Shown here: positions 8,266-17,226 of the stretch, in pieces
Numbering within the stretch: position 1 is the stretch's first letter
Layout of the letters: each line of letters opens with the position of its first letter
Source: Paenibacillus sp. FSL H7-0331
GTDB taxonomy: Bacteria; Bacillota; Bacilli; Paenibacillales; NBRC-103111
DNA length: 64,000 bases
Assembly: GCF_001956045.1 (NCBI RefSeq)
Contig: NZ_MRTH01000001.1
Coordinates: forward strand, 434,001-498,000
Direction of reading: 5' to 3'
The notes under the pieces: generated by a model
What the model was told of the DNA's origin: nothing
The model's database searches: none
What the model saw: the letters and a program-made list of their open reading frames with translations, nothing else
Program-made: the position numbers and the translations under genes

Positions 8266-9798
8266 TTACTTACCGGTAAAAGATTTGTACGACTCGGTAA
8301 ATTCCTTGTAAGCTTTTTTCATTTCCGGTGTATTGTTAATCTTGTCGACGTAGGCCTTGTATTCATCCAGCGTAATTTGACCAACGATCGCTTTAGTCAC
8401 ATTGGCTTTCCATTCATTCTCGTATTTAGGCCATGTGCTGTTCCAGGTATTCGACACCGTGTAGTTAAACGGATTGACTTTACCGACCTCATCGAAAATT
8501 TCCACTTCTTTTTTCTTCGCATCATTATAAGCTTTGCTGCCTGAAGCACTCTCTACCTTACCCCACTTGGAATAGGCAAGCACACCTGCGCCTTTGCTTG
8601 TGGTGTTGACTTCCTTGATGCCTTGATCATTCAGCACCTTCTGCCCGTCGACAAGCTTGTAGTGTACACCCTCGATACCGTAGTAAGCCAAATCCGTTAA
8701 TTCATTGGAAGCGGTTTGGTCAAAATATTTCAGCAGCTCTTTCACCTTGGCCTCTGGAACCTTTTTGGAAATGTAGTAGCCGCCGGATACACCGGTTTGC
8801 AGCTCAATAGCGTCTCCCTTAGGTCCTTTTAAATGCAGGTTCAAAATTTGAGCGTCTGGCTGTACTTTCTTGATGGCGGTTTCCCACTCATTGTCCCACC
8901 ACACACTGCGTCCATAGGAAGCGGCACGGCCGGTTTTATACAATTCCTCGGCTTGCGTTTTCTTCATTACCGCAAATTCCTTGGAAAGAATGCCATCATC
9001 AAAAAGCTTTTTGTAAAAAGCAACCGCGTCGCTATACTGCGGAGTCAAACGGCTCTCAATCATACCGCCTTCGGCATTATAAGTAGGATCCAAAGCACCG
9101 AAACCTGCGGCAAACGAAGGATCAGCATCCTTTACAATAATTTCGTTACCGATCAAGCCAAGCGTATCCTTCTTGCCGTTACCGTCAGGATCGCTTTCTA
9201 CGATTTTTTTCAAGGCTGCCGCATATTCATCCAAGGTTTTCGGCACGGGAATACTCAGCTTGTCCAGCCAGTCCTTACGGATTTTGATTCCAGGATCAAT
9301 TCGGGAACGGGAACGCGGAACCGCATAGATTTTACCATCAACCGTCAAATATTTGAGCGCGTCCTTGGCCAGATTGTTTTTCAGGTTCGGATATTCGCTC
9401 AGATCGCCAAGGAAAGGCGTCAAATCCCAAAATGCGCCGCTGCGGACAGCATTCAATAGTGTAGGACGCACCGCAGACGGCGCTGCCAGAACCTCGGGAA
9501 GATCCGCGGAGGCCAGCAATAGATCCAGCTTCGTATTCAAATCACCGTCCGGAACCCATTCGATGTCAAGCTTGGTGTTCGTTCTTTTTTGCCATTCGGT
9601 CCAAAACGCGTTTTTCATATCGGGAACTTCATTGTAAAGCCCGGCAAACATTTTAATTTCGAGCGGCTTGCTTGTACTGCCAGTGCCTGCTGCTGCACCC
9701 GGTGTCTGAGATTGACCTTCGTTGCCTCCGCAACCTGCTAGTAAAGATAGAGCTACCACGCCAGATACGCTGGCTGTCCATGTTTTTGATGATTTCAT
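8266..9798 (-). CDS. LplA/YtcQ-type sugar-binding lipoprotein, copy 1
   Basis: A 510-residue solute-binding lipoprotein. The signal sequence ends in LSLLAGC (Cys23), followed by a Gln/Gly/Ala-rich linker and the LplA-like body with ESDPDGNGKKDT. It is located outside the membrane and hands sugar to the two permeases encoded immediately upstream (9955-11818). It is the closer partner by order: permease, permease, lipoprotein. Promoter-like element P2 sits in the gap before it, which would allow extra lipoprotein transcription. It is strongly similar to the lipoprotein at 4364-5911, with divergence concentrated in the linker and in scattered loops. Confidence 0.9.
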   Translation of the reverse strand: MKSSKTWTASVSGVVALSLLAGCGGNEGQSQTPGAAAGTGSTSKPLEIKMFAGLYNEVPDMKNAFWTEWQKRTNTKLDIEWVPDGDLNTKLDLLLASADLPEVLAAPSAVRPTLLNAVRSGAFWDLTPFLGDLSEYPNLKNNLAKDALKYLTVDGKIYAVPRSRSRIDPGIKIRKDWLDKLSIPVPKTLDEYAAALKKIVESDPDGNGKKDTLGLIGNEIIVKDADPSFAAGFGALDPTYNAEGGMIESRLTPQYSDAVAFYKKLFDDGILSKEFAVMKKTQAEELYKTGRAASYGRSVWWDNEWETAIKKVQPDAQILNLHLKGPKGDAIELQTGVSGGYYISKKVPEAKVKELLKYFDQTASNELTDLAYYGIEGVHYKLVDGQKVLNDQGIKEVNTTSKGAGVLAYSKWGKVESASGSKAYNDAKKKEVEIFDEVGKVNPFNYTVSNTWNSTWPKYENEWKANVTKAIVGQITLDEYKAYVDKINNTPEMKKAYKEFTESYKSFTGK

Positions 9799-9893
9799 TT
9801 AATAAATCCTCCTGAATCGTATGGTTTCATAAAAATGCTCTCTTATTGGAAAGCTCTCTACTCCTATTCAATCTAAACCTGGATTGGACCGAG

Positions 9894-9940
9894 TGATACA
9901 GACAATTGATGTGCTGATTGGCTCAGGATAAAAATTGTCC
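9894..9940 (-). promoter_or_regulatory. Repeated promoter/operator element P2
   Basis: On the minus strand GACAATT (9934-9940), 25 bp, AATTGTC (9902-9908), then TGTATCAC, a moderate -10 at 9894-9899, about 96 nt before the lipoprotein start at 9798. Same arrangement as P3, with the same spacing. Confidence 0.6.
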
Positions 9941-9954
9941 GTCCAGCGGATCGA

Positions 9955-10836
9955 CTAACCTTTTACTGAACCCAGCATAACACCTTTGGCGAAGTGTTTT
10001 TGCAAAAACGGGTAGATGACAAGAATTGGCGCCATCGACAGCATGATCGAAGCCATTCGAATCGTTTCCTGAGGAACCATCCGATCATCTCCGCCGGAAC
10101 CCGCTTGACCTACACCGTTCGAATCGGAATCGATAACGAGTGTTTTGACCAGCACCTGCAGCGTCCATTTCTTCGAATCCGAAATATAGATCAATGCATT
10201 AAAATACGTATTCCAGTGCGCTACTGCAAAAAATAAGGTAAACGCCGCAATCGCAGGCATCGATAATGGAATCACGATACGCAGGAACACGCCAAGATCG
10301 GAGCAGCCGTCAATTTTGGCTGAATCCTCCAGCTCCGAGGGCAGCGATTCCAGAAAGCTTTTGATGACAATCAAGCTCCACGCATTGGTCAGCGCCGGCC
10401 AGATCAGAGCCCAGTATGAATTTAGCAAGCCCAGCTCTTTAATCAGCAGGTAATTCGGCACGATCCCCGCACTGAACACGAGCGTAAAAATAACAGCACC
10501 CATCATAATACCGCGGCCTGGCATTGTCTTTTTTGTTAAAGCATAGGCCAACGAGAACGAAACAATCACATTCATCACCGTACCGATGGTTGTAATAAAT
10601 ACGGTACTTTTCAAAGCATTCGCAAAGCTGTTGGTCGATAAAATATATTTATAAGCGGAGAGCGACCACTTTTCCGGAAACACATAAAATTTCAGCGGCA
10701 CATACACCTGTGGATCGGTAAAAGAAACACTAAACACATACAGAAACGGGAACACACAGACGAATGATATGAGGGCCAGCAATGAATAATTGACCCAGTC
10801 GAAGGGCTCCAATTTTTTTTTCGATACAAAGCTCAT
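9955..10836 (-). CDS. YtcP-type sugar ABC transporter permease
   Basis: A 293-residue inner-membrane permease of the CUT1/LplC-YtcP group. The start ATG is 9 nt after AGGAGG. The first membrane segment is about residues 15-35, with about six in total, and the EAA loop reads LEDSAKIDGCSDLGVFLRIVIPLS. It ends in the family-typical KHFAKGVMLGSVKG. It pairs with the permease at 10856-11818, 19 nt upstream. No ATPase gene lies nearby, so a shared MsmX-like ATPase is probably used, as known for this family in Bacillus. Confidence 0.93.
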   Translation of the reverse strand: MSFVSKKKLEPFDWVNYSLLALISFVCVFPFLYVFSVSFTDPQVYVPLKFYVFPEKWSLSAYKYILSTNSFANALKSTVFITTIGTVMNVIVSFSLAYALTKKTMPGRGIMMGAVIFTLVFSAGIVPNYLLIKELGLLNSYWALIWPALTNAWSLIVIKSFLESLPSELEDSAKIDGCSDLGVFLRIVIPLSMPAIAAFTLFFAVAHWNTYFNALIYISDSKKWTLQVLVKTLVIDSDSNGVGQAGSGGDDRMVPQETIRMASIMLSMAPILVIYPFLQKHFAKGVMLGSVKG

Positions 10837-10855
10837 CCGTTTTCTCCTCCTTTAA

Positions 10856-11818
10856 TTAATAGATTCCTTCGTGTCCTAATTTTTTAACCACATAATTGGA
10901 AACCATGACCAAGATAAAGCCTACCACACCTTTAAACATACCGACCGTAACCCCGGTGCTGATCTGGCCTTTAAGAATACCTTGTGTGTAGGAATAGGTA
11001 TCAAATACTTCGGCCAAGGACGAAACCAGCGGGTTCATCATTAACAAAATTTGCTCAAAGCCTACATCGGCCATATGTCCCAAACGAAGAATTAACAAAA
11101 TGAAAATAGTAGGTCGAATCGCAGGCAAGGTAATATGCCAGATTTGCCGCCAACGGCTTGCACCGTCAACAACAGCCGCTTCATATCTTTGCGGATCGAC
11201 GCCCGCCATCGCTGCGAGGAAGATGATCGTACCCCAGCCTACCTCTTTCCACATGCTTTGCAGCGTGATCATTCCCCAGAAATAATTAGGATTCGATAGA
11301 AAAGCGATGCTTTCCCCACCCGAGTCCGTTATTAATTTATTGATAATCCCGACATCTGTAGACAGTACAAAAAAAGTCATACTTGCTACAACAACCCATG
11401 ATAAAAAATGCGGTAAATATACGATCGACTGATTAATCCGCTTGAACACCTCATGACGAACTTCGTTCAACATCAAGCCGAGTATAATCGGCAGCGGGAA
11501 CATAAACACCAAGCCGAATATGTTAATGGCAAACGTATTGCGAAGCATGATGTAGAAATTTTTGTCCGTAAATAGTTCGGTGAAATGCTTGAACCCCACC
11601 CACTCACTGCCGGCAAATCCGCTGTACGGGTTATACTCCTTAAAAGCAAGCAGCAGCCCCCACATCGGTGCAAACTTAAATATCATGAAAAACAAAATTC
11701 CCGGTAAAGCCAGCAAATACATATATTTGTGCTGCACCATCCGATTCCATAGCCTGGACCAGTAGCCTGCGTTTCCGGTTGCTCTGGTGATCAACACGGC
11801 CTTGTTGGATTCTATCAT
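10856..11818 (-). CDS. LplB/YteP-type sugar ABC transporter permease
   Basis: A 320-residue inner-membrane permease and first gene of the operon. It has the family signature GILFFMIFKFAPMWGLLLAFKEY near the N terminus, the EAA loop YEAAVVDGASRWRQIWHITLP and a C terminus NYVVKKLGHEGIY. A GAGGAG site precedes the ATG at 11818. It forms the heterodimeric channel with the next gene. Promoter element P1 lies 75 nt upstream. Confidence 0.93.
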   Translation of the reverse strand: MIESNKAVLITRATGNAGYWSRLWNRMVQHKYMYLLALPGILFFMIFKFAPMWGLLLAFKEYNPYSGFAGSEWVGFKHFTELFTDKNFYIMLRNTFAINIFGLVFMFPLPIILGLMLNEVRHEVFKRINQSIVYLPHFLSWVVVASMTFFVLSTDVGIINKLITDSGGESIAFLSNPNYFWGMITLQSMWKEVGWGTIIFLAAMAGVDPQRYEAAVVDGASRWRQIWHITLPAIRPTIFILLILRLGHMADVGFEQILLMMNPLVSSLAEVFDTYSYTQGILKGQISTGVTVGMFKGVVGFILVMVSNYVVKKLGHEGIY

Positions 11819-11892
11819 TGTGTACGCCCTCTCTCCTCATTTGTTGTGGATTGCTTCCCTGTGAACCTAATACTAGACTGCTGGAGGAGGGC

Positions 11893-11950
11893 AGTATACA
11901 GACAATTCTTGAAATGCAATTAAGGTCCGGAGGGATGGACAGAAATTGTC
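11893..11950 (-). promoter_or_regulatory. Repeated promoter/operator element P1 (operon promoter)
   Basis: On the minus strand GACAATT (11944-11950), 36 bp, AATTGTC (11901-11907), then TGTATACT with a good -10 TATACT (11893-11898). The spacing is 11 bp longer than in P2 and P3, one helical turn. There is no good -35, as expected of an activator-dependent promoter; the AraC protein at 13290-15620 is the natural candidate. Confidence 0.65.
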
Positions 11951-12205
11951 TTTTGATATTCACCCGGAACCCTGAGGGACGCACCCTCCCAAACCCTCCC
12001 TATAGGGAGGGCCCCAAAGGGCCTAGCCCTCTGGACTCCCTAGTCGGATGCGCGGCTGTAGTGTTCTCGGGGCGCTTATCGTCCCTGCGGGACACGCTTG
12101 ATTTCTTGTGGATGGATTGATTTGGCGCGGGGTTTTGGTGTTCTCGGGACGCTTATCGTCCCTGCGGGACACGCTTGATTTATTGTGGATGGGTTGATTG
12201 GGCGC
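11950..12205. repeat. GC-rich repeat block with two 68 bp tandem copies
   Basis: Two copies of a 68 bp sequence (12061-12128 and 12138-12205, offset 77) begin GTGTTCTCGGG and contain the small palindrome GTCCCTGCGGGAC. Before them are hairpins CCCTCCCTATAGGGAGGG (about 11994-12011) and GGCCC/GGGCC. The block is unlike the flanking AT-rich intergenic DNA. It may be a dispersed repeat or the remnant of an insertion; its function is unknown. The rest of the 11819-12306 gap holds P1 and, after 12206, the upstream region of the next gene. Confidence 0.6.
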
Positions 12206-12306
12206 TCACAGAACCCATTTATTTCATACAACCATTTTACCCACACATAGAAGTTCCATTAAGAATAAAAGTATTCATACACAAATCCGACTAATGGAAA
12301 GGATGA

Positions 12307-13146
12307 ATGCAATTGAGATTGATAAGGAACAATCAAAAACTTAGTAAAGTTAAACTTTTTTTCAAATCCAAACCGGTACGTAAAGCAGCTGCTCAAGTAA
12401 TCAATTTTACGATTATTGGTGATAGTCATGTCGGCTATGGTAATGGACTAAGCATTTATAAAAGCCTGTTATCTAAAGCAGTGAAAACGGGGAATAAAAA
12501 GTTTGTTATTTTTGGAGGGGATAATAAACACGGTTCGACGGGAACAGCCGCTGATGTGGATTATAAAGCATTCAAAGATGTCGCCAGAGGGATTTTGGGT
12601 CCCAAGAATATCCCCTTTAAGGCGTCTATAGGAAATTGGGAAGATAATACTAGAGTTTTATTCAAAAGGTATTTAGGAAATGTTCTCGGACAGATGAATT
12701 TCCCTGGGACGAATGGTAAAGTGAAGTATGTCTGGTTGGATAATGCACCTGGAAAATTCAGCTTTGCAAGCATAAATTTGCTTAAAAAATTAGATCCTAA
12801 TTTTTACTATATTATCGATTGTCATTGGCCTTTAAAGGTAAAAGGAATTACAGTAGATCCTACGCATGTTTTGAGTCAGAATGAAACAGACCATTTTTTC
12901 AATGCGATTCCTTCCAATGTGAGAAATAACGTTATAGCTATTTTCACTCATCATGCACATACATTTTATGAAAAGCTGACAAATATTTACCCTGGATTTA
13001 CCAAGACCAAATTTTATGTGTGCGGATGTTCGGGTGCGTACCAATGTAAATGTAATTCCTCTGGTTGTGGTAGAGGTTATTATGAAGCAGCCTTGACAAT
13101 CAATAACAATCAATTCGACCTCACGGTCAAAGGAGTAAAATCCTAA
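12307..13146 (+). CDS. Calcineurin-like metallophosphoesterase with Cys-rich C terminus
   Basis: A 279-residue protein with the metallophosphoesterase motif series: GDSHVG (D39, H41), FGGDNKHG (D72), IGNWED (N110), a DCHWP segment and THHAHTF. These would bind two metal ions and hydrolyse a phosphoester. Near the C terminus is a five-Cys cluster (CGC...CKC...C) not typical of the family, possibly an extra metal site. No clear signal peptide is seen; the N terminus is Lys/Arg-rich. A GGAAAGG site precedes the ATG. Codon use is markedly more AT-rich than in its neighbours, it is on the opposite strand, and it sits between an operon and that operon's likely regulator, so it was probably acquired by transfer. 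Substrate unknown. Confidence 0.7.
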   Translation: MQLRLIRNNQKLSKVKLFFKSKPVRKAAAQVINFTIIGDSHVGYGNGLSIYKSLLSKAVKTGNKKFVIFGGDNKHGSTGTAADVDYKAFKDVARGILGPKNIPFKASIGNWEDNTRVLFKRYLGNVLGQMNFPGTNGKVKYVWLDNAPGKFSFASINLLKKLDPNFYYIIDCHWPLKVKGITVDPTHVLSQNETDHFFNAIPSNVRNNVIAIFTHHAHTFYEKLTNIYPGFTKTKFYVCGCSGAYQCKCNSSGCGRGYYEAALTINNNQFDLTVKGVKS

Positions 13147-13195
13147 CGATTGTAAGAATCGGCGGTTTGTTCATGTATAACATTCGTTAAGATGC

Positions 13196-13233
13196 GTAAG
13201 GGATTCGCGATACTATTATCACGAATCCCTTAC
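13196..13233. terminator. Inverted repeat, possible terminator
   Basis: The 12 bp perfect arms GTAAGGGATTCG and CGAATCCCTTAC lie between two convergent genes. No T-run follows on either strand, so termination would be weak; it may simply be a palindrome. Confidence 0.45.
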
Positions 13234-13289
13234 AATGATCTATAGTTTCACCTTCAATTTTAAAGCATCACACAGATTTACGAATTCAA

Positions 13290-15620
13290 CTACCGATACG
13301 CCGTCCTGAACATCCCTGGAGTCATCTGAATATTGCGTTGAAACACGCGGGTCAGGTTACGTTCGGAGTAGCCAATGATCGCGGCAATTTCGCTGATACT
13401 TTGGTCTGTTTCCAGCAGCAGCCGCTTCGCCTCCTCGACCTTGCACTCCACGACAAATTCCAGGAAGTTGATCCCCATTTCCTTTTTGAACAATCGGCTT
13501 ACATAAGAAGGGCTCATCCCCACCAGCTCGGCGCAGTACACCAAAGACAGATCCTCCGTGCAGTGCTCGCGAATATATTGGCACACCTGCCAAATCGCAG
13601 TCTGTCCTGTATCATTAAGCGAATCCTCGGTCAGCTTCTTGTGCAGCGGGAACAATACCTCCTTGAACCAGTCGATGATGTCGCGGGAGGTTTGCTTGCT
13701 TTCCAGTTGGCCGAACAGATTATGCTCCAGAATATCGAGAATGCTCCCTCCCTGTTTTTCCAGAGAAGTAATAATCGCAGATAGCAGTACCGAGTAGCTT
13801 TGGTGAATAAAATTAACCGATTGTGATGTTTGCAGCGCCTTGGTGAACCGTTCCAGCGATTGCTCTGCCTGCTTCAACTCGCCTTTGGATAACGAATCAA
13901 CAATCGCTCCCTCCAAATCACGCGGGTAACGGAAGATGGCGCGGGTTTTCGAATTTTCCAGATCTTCAATATAGAGGACCGAAGCCGTGTCCTGATAAAT
14001 ACGATACTGCAGGGCCACCTCAGCTTCTTTGTATGAAACCGGAACGTCGGCAATATGCGAGTAGCAGCGGCCAATCCCTACAGATGCTTCGAAGGACAGG
14101 AAGTTTTTCAAAGAGTCGCAAACCGTCTGGGCAAATTCAATCGTCCTCTCTGGCAGCTTCGATTGCTCCACATCATGATCCCATTGCAGCAAAGCAATCC
14201 CCTTACCCTGATACGGAAATACATAACCCTTTAAATCCGAGTTTTTATCCATGAGCTCCTGAATCACATTGGCCACGGCGAAAGCAATAATCGGCTGATC
14301 GCCCGGCAAAAACCGCGTTTCCCTCAGCACATTTTCCACCTCGACGACCATGATCATATAGTTGGATTTAACTGTCAGACCGTACGTTTCACAGTCCTGA
14401 ATCAGGGAATTGCTAAGCACGTAATCGCCATTAATGAGCTGCTGCAGACACCGTTCACGCAATGTCGGCTGGATCTTATCCATATAACTGCCAAGCTGCT
14501 GCGTCTCCTTGCTCAAATAATCCAGACAGGCGCGAATGTAGTCAAATTCATTTTCATTCGTCTGCACACGTCCGGCTCCAAGCGACTTACTGTGCTTAAT
14601 AAGCTGATCAATCGGACTATAAGCACGTTTGGTGCTGAAATAGGTGAAAATGACGGCCAATATAATAAAAAAGGTCAAGGCCAATAACGTAATCACACGT
14701 ATCCAGACTAATCGCTCCGTAATCAGCTCCTGAGGAATTACCGATACATAGGTGCGTCCAAACAAGCTTTTGACGTAGGAATAATGGGCTTCCTTGCCAT
14801 CGGCACCCGTATAATAAAAGCTGTCGATACTGCTGCTCGCTTCGCTAATTTTTTTCAGGACCGGCATATCCTCCAGACTCATAGCGTTAGCCGCTGTTGT
14901 CTTCCCGGACTGAGCCAATTGGTGCGGATAGCTAACAAAAATCAATTCTTTTCCATTCATTAACAAATTCGTATCATCGGGGAAAAATCGCATAATCCCT
15001 TTGGCATCGATCTGAAAAGCCAGAATACCTTGTGAAGAAGCTGCAGCGGCTACCGGCAATCTTCGGAAAAATGTGATGATTCCACTTTGTTGACTGTCCG
15101 GCAAATACACCCATCTCAATGGATTTTTATCCGCCATCAACTGCACAACATCGTTTTTATATTTAAATTCATGAAGGTCGACGGCTCCATATTGATTCGT
15201 CAGAACCACATCTTCCTGCGTACTGAAAAAGTAGATTTCATTAATAAAATCGTTTGCATTTTTGGCCAATGTAATTTTATTCATCAGCTCCAAATGCCAT
15301 ACCAATGGCTTGTCTGTGATCCGATTCGAAAATACATCATTGATTACCGGTTCGGCTGCCAGTTGAAGGGACTCCTTTTCAATGCCTTGCAAAATACGCT
15401 CCGCCCGGTCTCTTGTCAGTGCCAGTGACGATTTGCTTTCATCTATAATAAGCTCCTTGGTCCGTTCCATAGCAAACTGATAATATAATAATCCGGCTAC
15501 AAGGATGGGAATACATACCGAAAGACAACCTACCCAAATTAAACGATGTAAATATTTACCACTTCGCTCCACTTTCCCGGGAAATAATGCACGATACAAG
15601 TGGTTAATCCAGTTGGTCAT
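13290..15620 (-). CDS. Membrane-bound AraC-family regulator (YesS-like)
   Basis: A protein of about 776 residues. The start ATG at 15620 follows AGAGG; another in-frame ATG lies 18 nt upstream. Order of parts: a short cytoplasmic end, membrane segment near 28-50, an extracellular sensor region to about 300, a second membrane segment (LLALTFFIILAVIFTYF), a HAMP-like linker and cytoplasmic region, and a C-terminal double HTH of the AraC type (about 675-776, with FRTAYR at the end). Such proteins sense sugar outside and activate a neighbouring LplABC-type operon. By position it should control the operon starting at 11818 through elements P1-P3; this is inference. Confidence 0.88.
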   Translation of the reverse strand: MTNWINHLYRALFPGKVERSGKYLHRLIWVGCLSVCIPILVAGLLYYQFAMERTKELIIDESKSSLALTRDRAERILQGIEKESLQLAAEPVINDVFSNRITDKPLVWHLELMNKITLAKNANDFINEIYFFSTQEDVVLTNQYGAVDLHEFKYKNDVVQLMADKNPLRWVYLPDSQQSGIITFFRRLPVAAAASSQGILAFQIDAKGIMRFFPDDTNLLMNGKELIFVSYPHQLAQSGKTTAANAMSLEDMPVLKKISEASSSIDSFYYTGADGKEAHYSYVKSLFGRTYVSVIPQELITERLVWIRVITLLALTFFIILAVIFTYFSTKRAYSPIDQLIKHSKSLGAGRVQTNENEFDYIRACLDYLSKETQQLGSYMDKIQPTLRERCLQQLINGDYVLSNSLIQDCETYGLTVKSNYMIMVVEVENVLRETRFLPGDQPIIAFAVANVIQELMDKNSDLKGYVFPYQGKGIALLQWDHDVEQSKLPERTIEFAQTVCDSLKNFLSFEASVGIGRCYSHIADVPVSYKEAEVALQYRIYQDTASVLYIEDLENSKTRAIFRYPRDLEGAIVDSLSKGELKQAEQSLERFTKALQTSQSVNFIHQSYSVLLSAIITSLEKQGGSILDILEHNLFGQLESKQTSRDIIDWFKEVLFPLHKKLTEDSLNDTGQTAIWQVCQYIREHCTEDLSLVYCAELVGMSPSYVSRLFKKEMGINFLEFVVECKVEEAKRLLLETDQSISEIAAIIGYSERNLTRVFQRNIQMTPGMFRTAYR

Positions 15621-15879
15621 AGCTGCCTCTGCCTCCATCTACTGCGGGAGGATTCCACGCAATGTCTAATATCCATTTCTGACTGTTTAATGAGCCCTGC
15701 TTTTATTGTACTACATGATTATAACCAGAAGGAAGGCGGCGTTGAACCGTCAATACTTGTCATGAGTGCTTTCTCAAGTACAGTTCCATGTCTGCCAACG
15801 CAAAAAGCCCTCAAGATTCAACAATCGGTCGGCATAGCCTCCCTAATGCTTATCTTGAAAGCCTTTTGAACATACCTTC

Positions 15880-17145
15880 TTACTCGCCCTTAACGTAAGG
15901 AATTGTCAAGGGACCCAGAGGCAGCACAGCAACACTCATAGATTCACCATATTTGTGCGCAAGCTGCTGCAGCGTATCATCGATATTAGCGGAAGGCTTC
16001 AGCATCGCTTGTTCTATTAGCCCGTCCGGCAGTGATGAGCGCACATACACATCCGCCCACACCTGCACAACAGCCTGCTTTTGTACCTGCCATTGATCAA
16101 ATTGGGAAAACGAAGGATCGTTGATCAGCTCCAAAATCTCCTGCGGCGTTTTACGCAGCTGTAATATGCCTGCATAATTGCCATGATCCGGTATCCCATC
16201 CGAGCATTCGGAAGCAACAATAATCGTCCCGCCCTGCTTGACAATTTTGTGTGCCGCACTCATCCCTTTGACTGCCTGATACAGATTCTGATCCAGTGGA
16301 TAGCCCGAATTGGAGGTAATGACTACATCAAAACGCTGCTCAACCGGAACCATCGCATGCTCCTTGGCAAAAGCACAGCCCTGCTTATGGGCTTCGAACA
16401 GCTCCCCGGCAAATACCTGCGTAATTTCCTTGTCTTTGTTCAGCGCTACATTCAGCATGAATTCAGGCTTGCACAAGCGATTAACCTCGCCAGCCATCTC
16501 CTGTAAAGGATTGTGCTCCATATTCCCCCAGGTTGCGAGCGGGTCCCCGATCATCCGCGCATTATGGAAGGTCAGAATCGTCTCGATTCCTGCTATTCCA
16601 GGCATAATCCCTTTGGGTCCACCGGAAAACCCGGCAAAAAAGTGCGGCTCGATAAATCCGGTGACAATTCGGAAATCCGCTTCCACGTACTCCTTGTTCA
16701 AATATGCGTCACAGCCGAACGAGATTCGCCCCAGGTTGACTAACTCATCCTTGTTGTGACAATGATGGTTGATAACTCTAACCTTATCGACGACTTCCTC
16801 GCCCAGCATCTGCACGAATTCTTCCCGCGTTTGATCCCGATGCGTGCCCGTCCCATTAATAATGACGAATTGCTCTGCCGGTACATGGGCCAGTTCCTCG
16901 ATCAGCCAAGGAACCAGCTTATGATTCGGTGTAGGTCTTGTAATATCGCTGATTACGATAGCCACTTTATCCGTCGCTTTCACCATCTCACGCAGGGGAG
17001 GAACGCCGATCGGATGTTGTAATGCTTCCATGACGGCAGCCTTATCGTCCTGCAAGCCCTCCAGGTGCGAAGGTTCAATGACTTTGGAATGATCAGGTAC
17101 ATTAATCCGCAAAGCATCTTTTCCATATTGTAAAAAGGTTTCCAT
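15880..17145 (-). CDS. larA: LarA-family nickel-pincer racemase/epimerase
   Basis: A 421-residue cytoplasmic enzyme. All key LarA positions are present with constant offset: D67 and R70 (SDITRP), H102 (GTGTH), H168 and K178 (EPHFFAGFSGGPKG) and H194. In LarA the Lys carries the nickel-pincer nucleotide cofactor and the two His act as acid/base. The family racemises or epimerises 2-hydroxyacids. Here a beta-hydroxyacid dehydrogenase gene lies 81 nt upstream on the same strand, so the substrate may be a sugar-derived hydroxyacid rather than lactate. Cofactor synthesis genes (larB, larC, larE) are not in the window. Confidence 0.85.
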   Translation of the reverse strand: METFLQYGKDALRINVPDHSKVIEPSHLEGLQDDKAAVMEALQHPIGVPPLREMVKATDKVAIVISDITRPTPNHKLVPWLIEELAHVPAEQFVIINGTGTHRDQTREEFVQMLGEEVVDKVRVINHHCHNKDELVNLGRISFGCDAYLNKEYVEADFRIVTGFIEPHFFAGFSGGPKGIMPGIAGIETILTFHNARMIGDPLATWGNMEHNPLQEMAGEVNRLCKPEFMLNVALNKDKEITQVFAGELFEAHKQGCAFAKEHAMVPVEQRFDVVITSNSGYPLDQNLYQAVKGMSAAHKIVKQGGTIIVASECSDGIPDHGNYAGILQLRKTPQEILELINDPSFSQFDQWQVQKQAVVQVWADVYVRSSLPDGLIEQAMLKPSANIDDTLQQLAHKYGESMSVAVLPLGPLTIPYVKGE

Positions 17146-17226
17146 CCTTCATCACGCCTTTACACTCGTATAGGCCAAATAGAGCCGTGAACACAATCCA
17201 GCCTCGACCATTCAGCTTATGCTCGC

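Noticed and set aside
12061..12205. CRISPR array or tRNA-like cluster in the GC-rich repeat block
   Set aside because: Only two 68 bp copies in direct tandem with a 9 bp gap, no spacers, no cas genes, and no tRNA cloverleaf.
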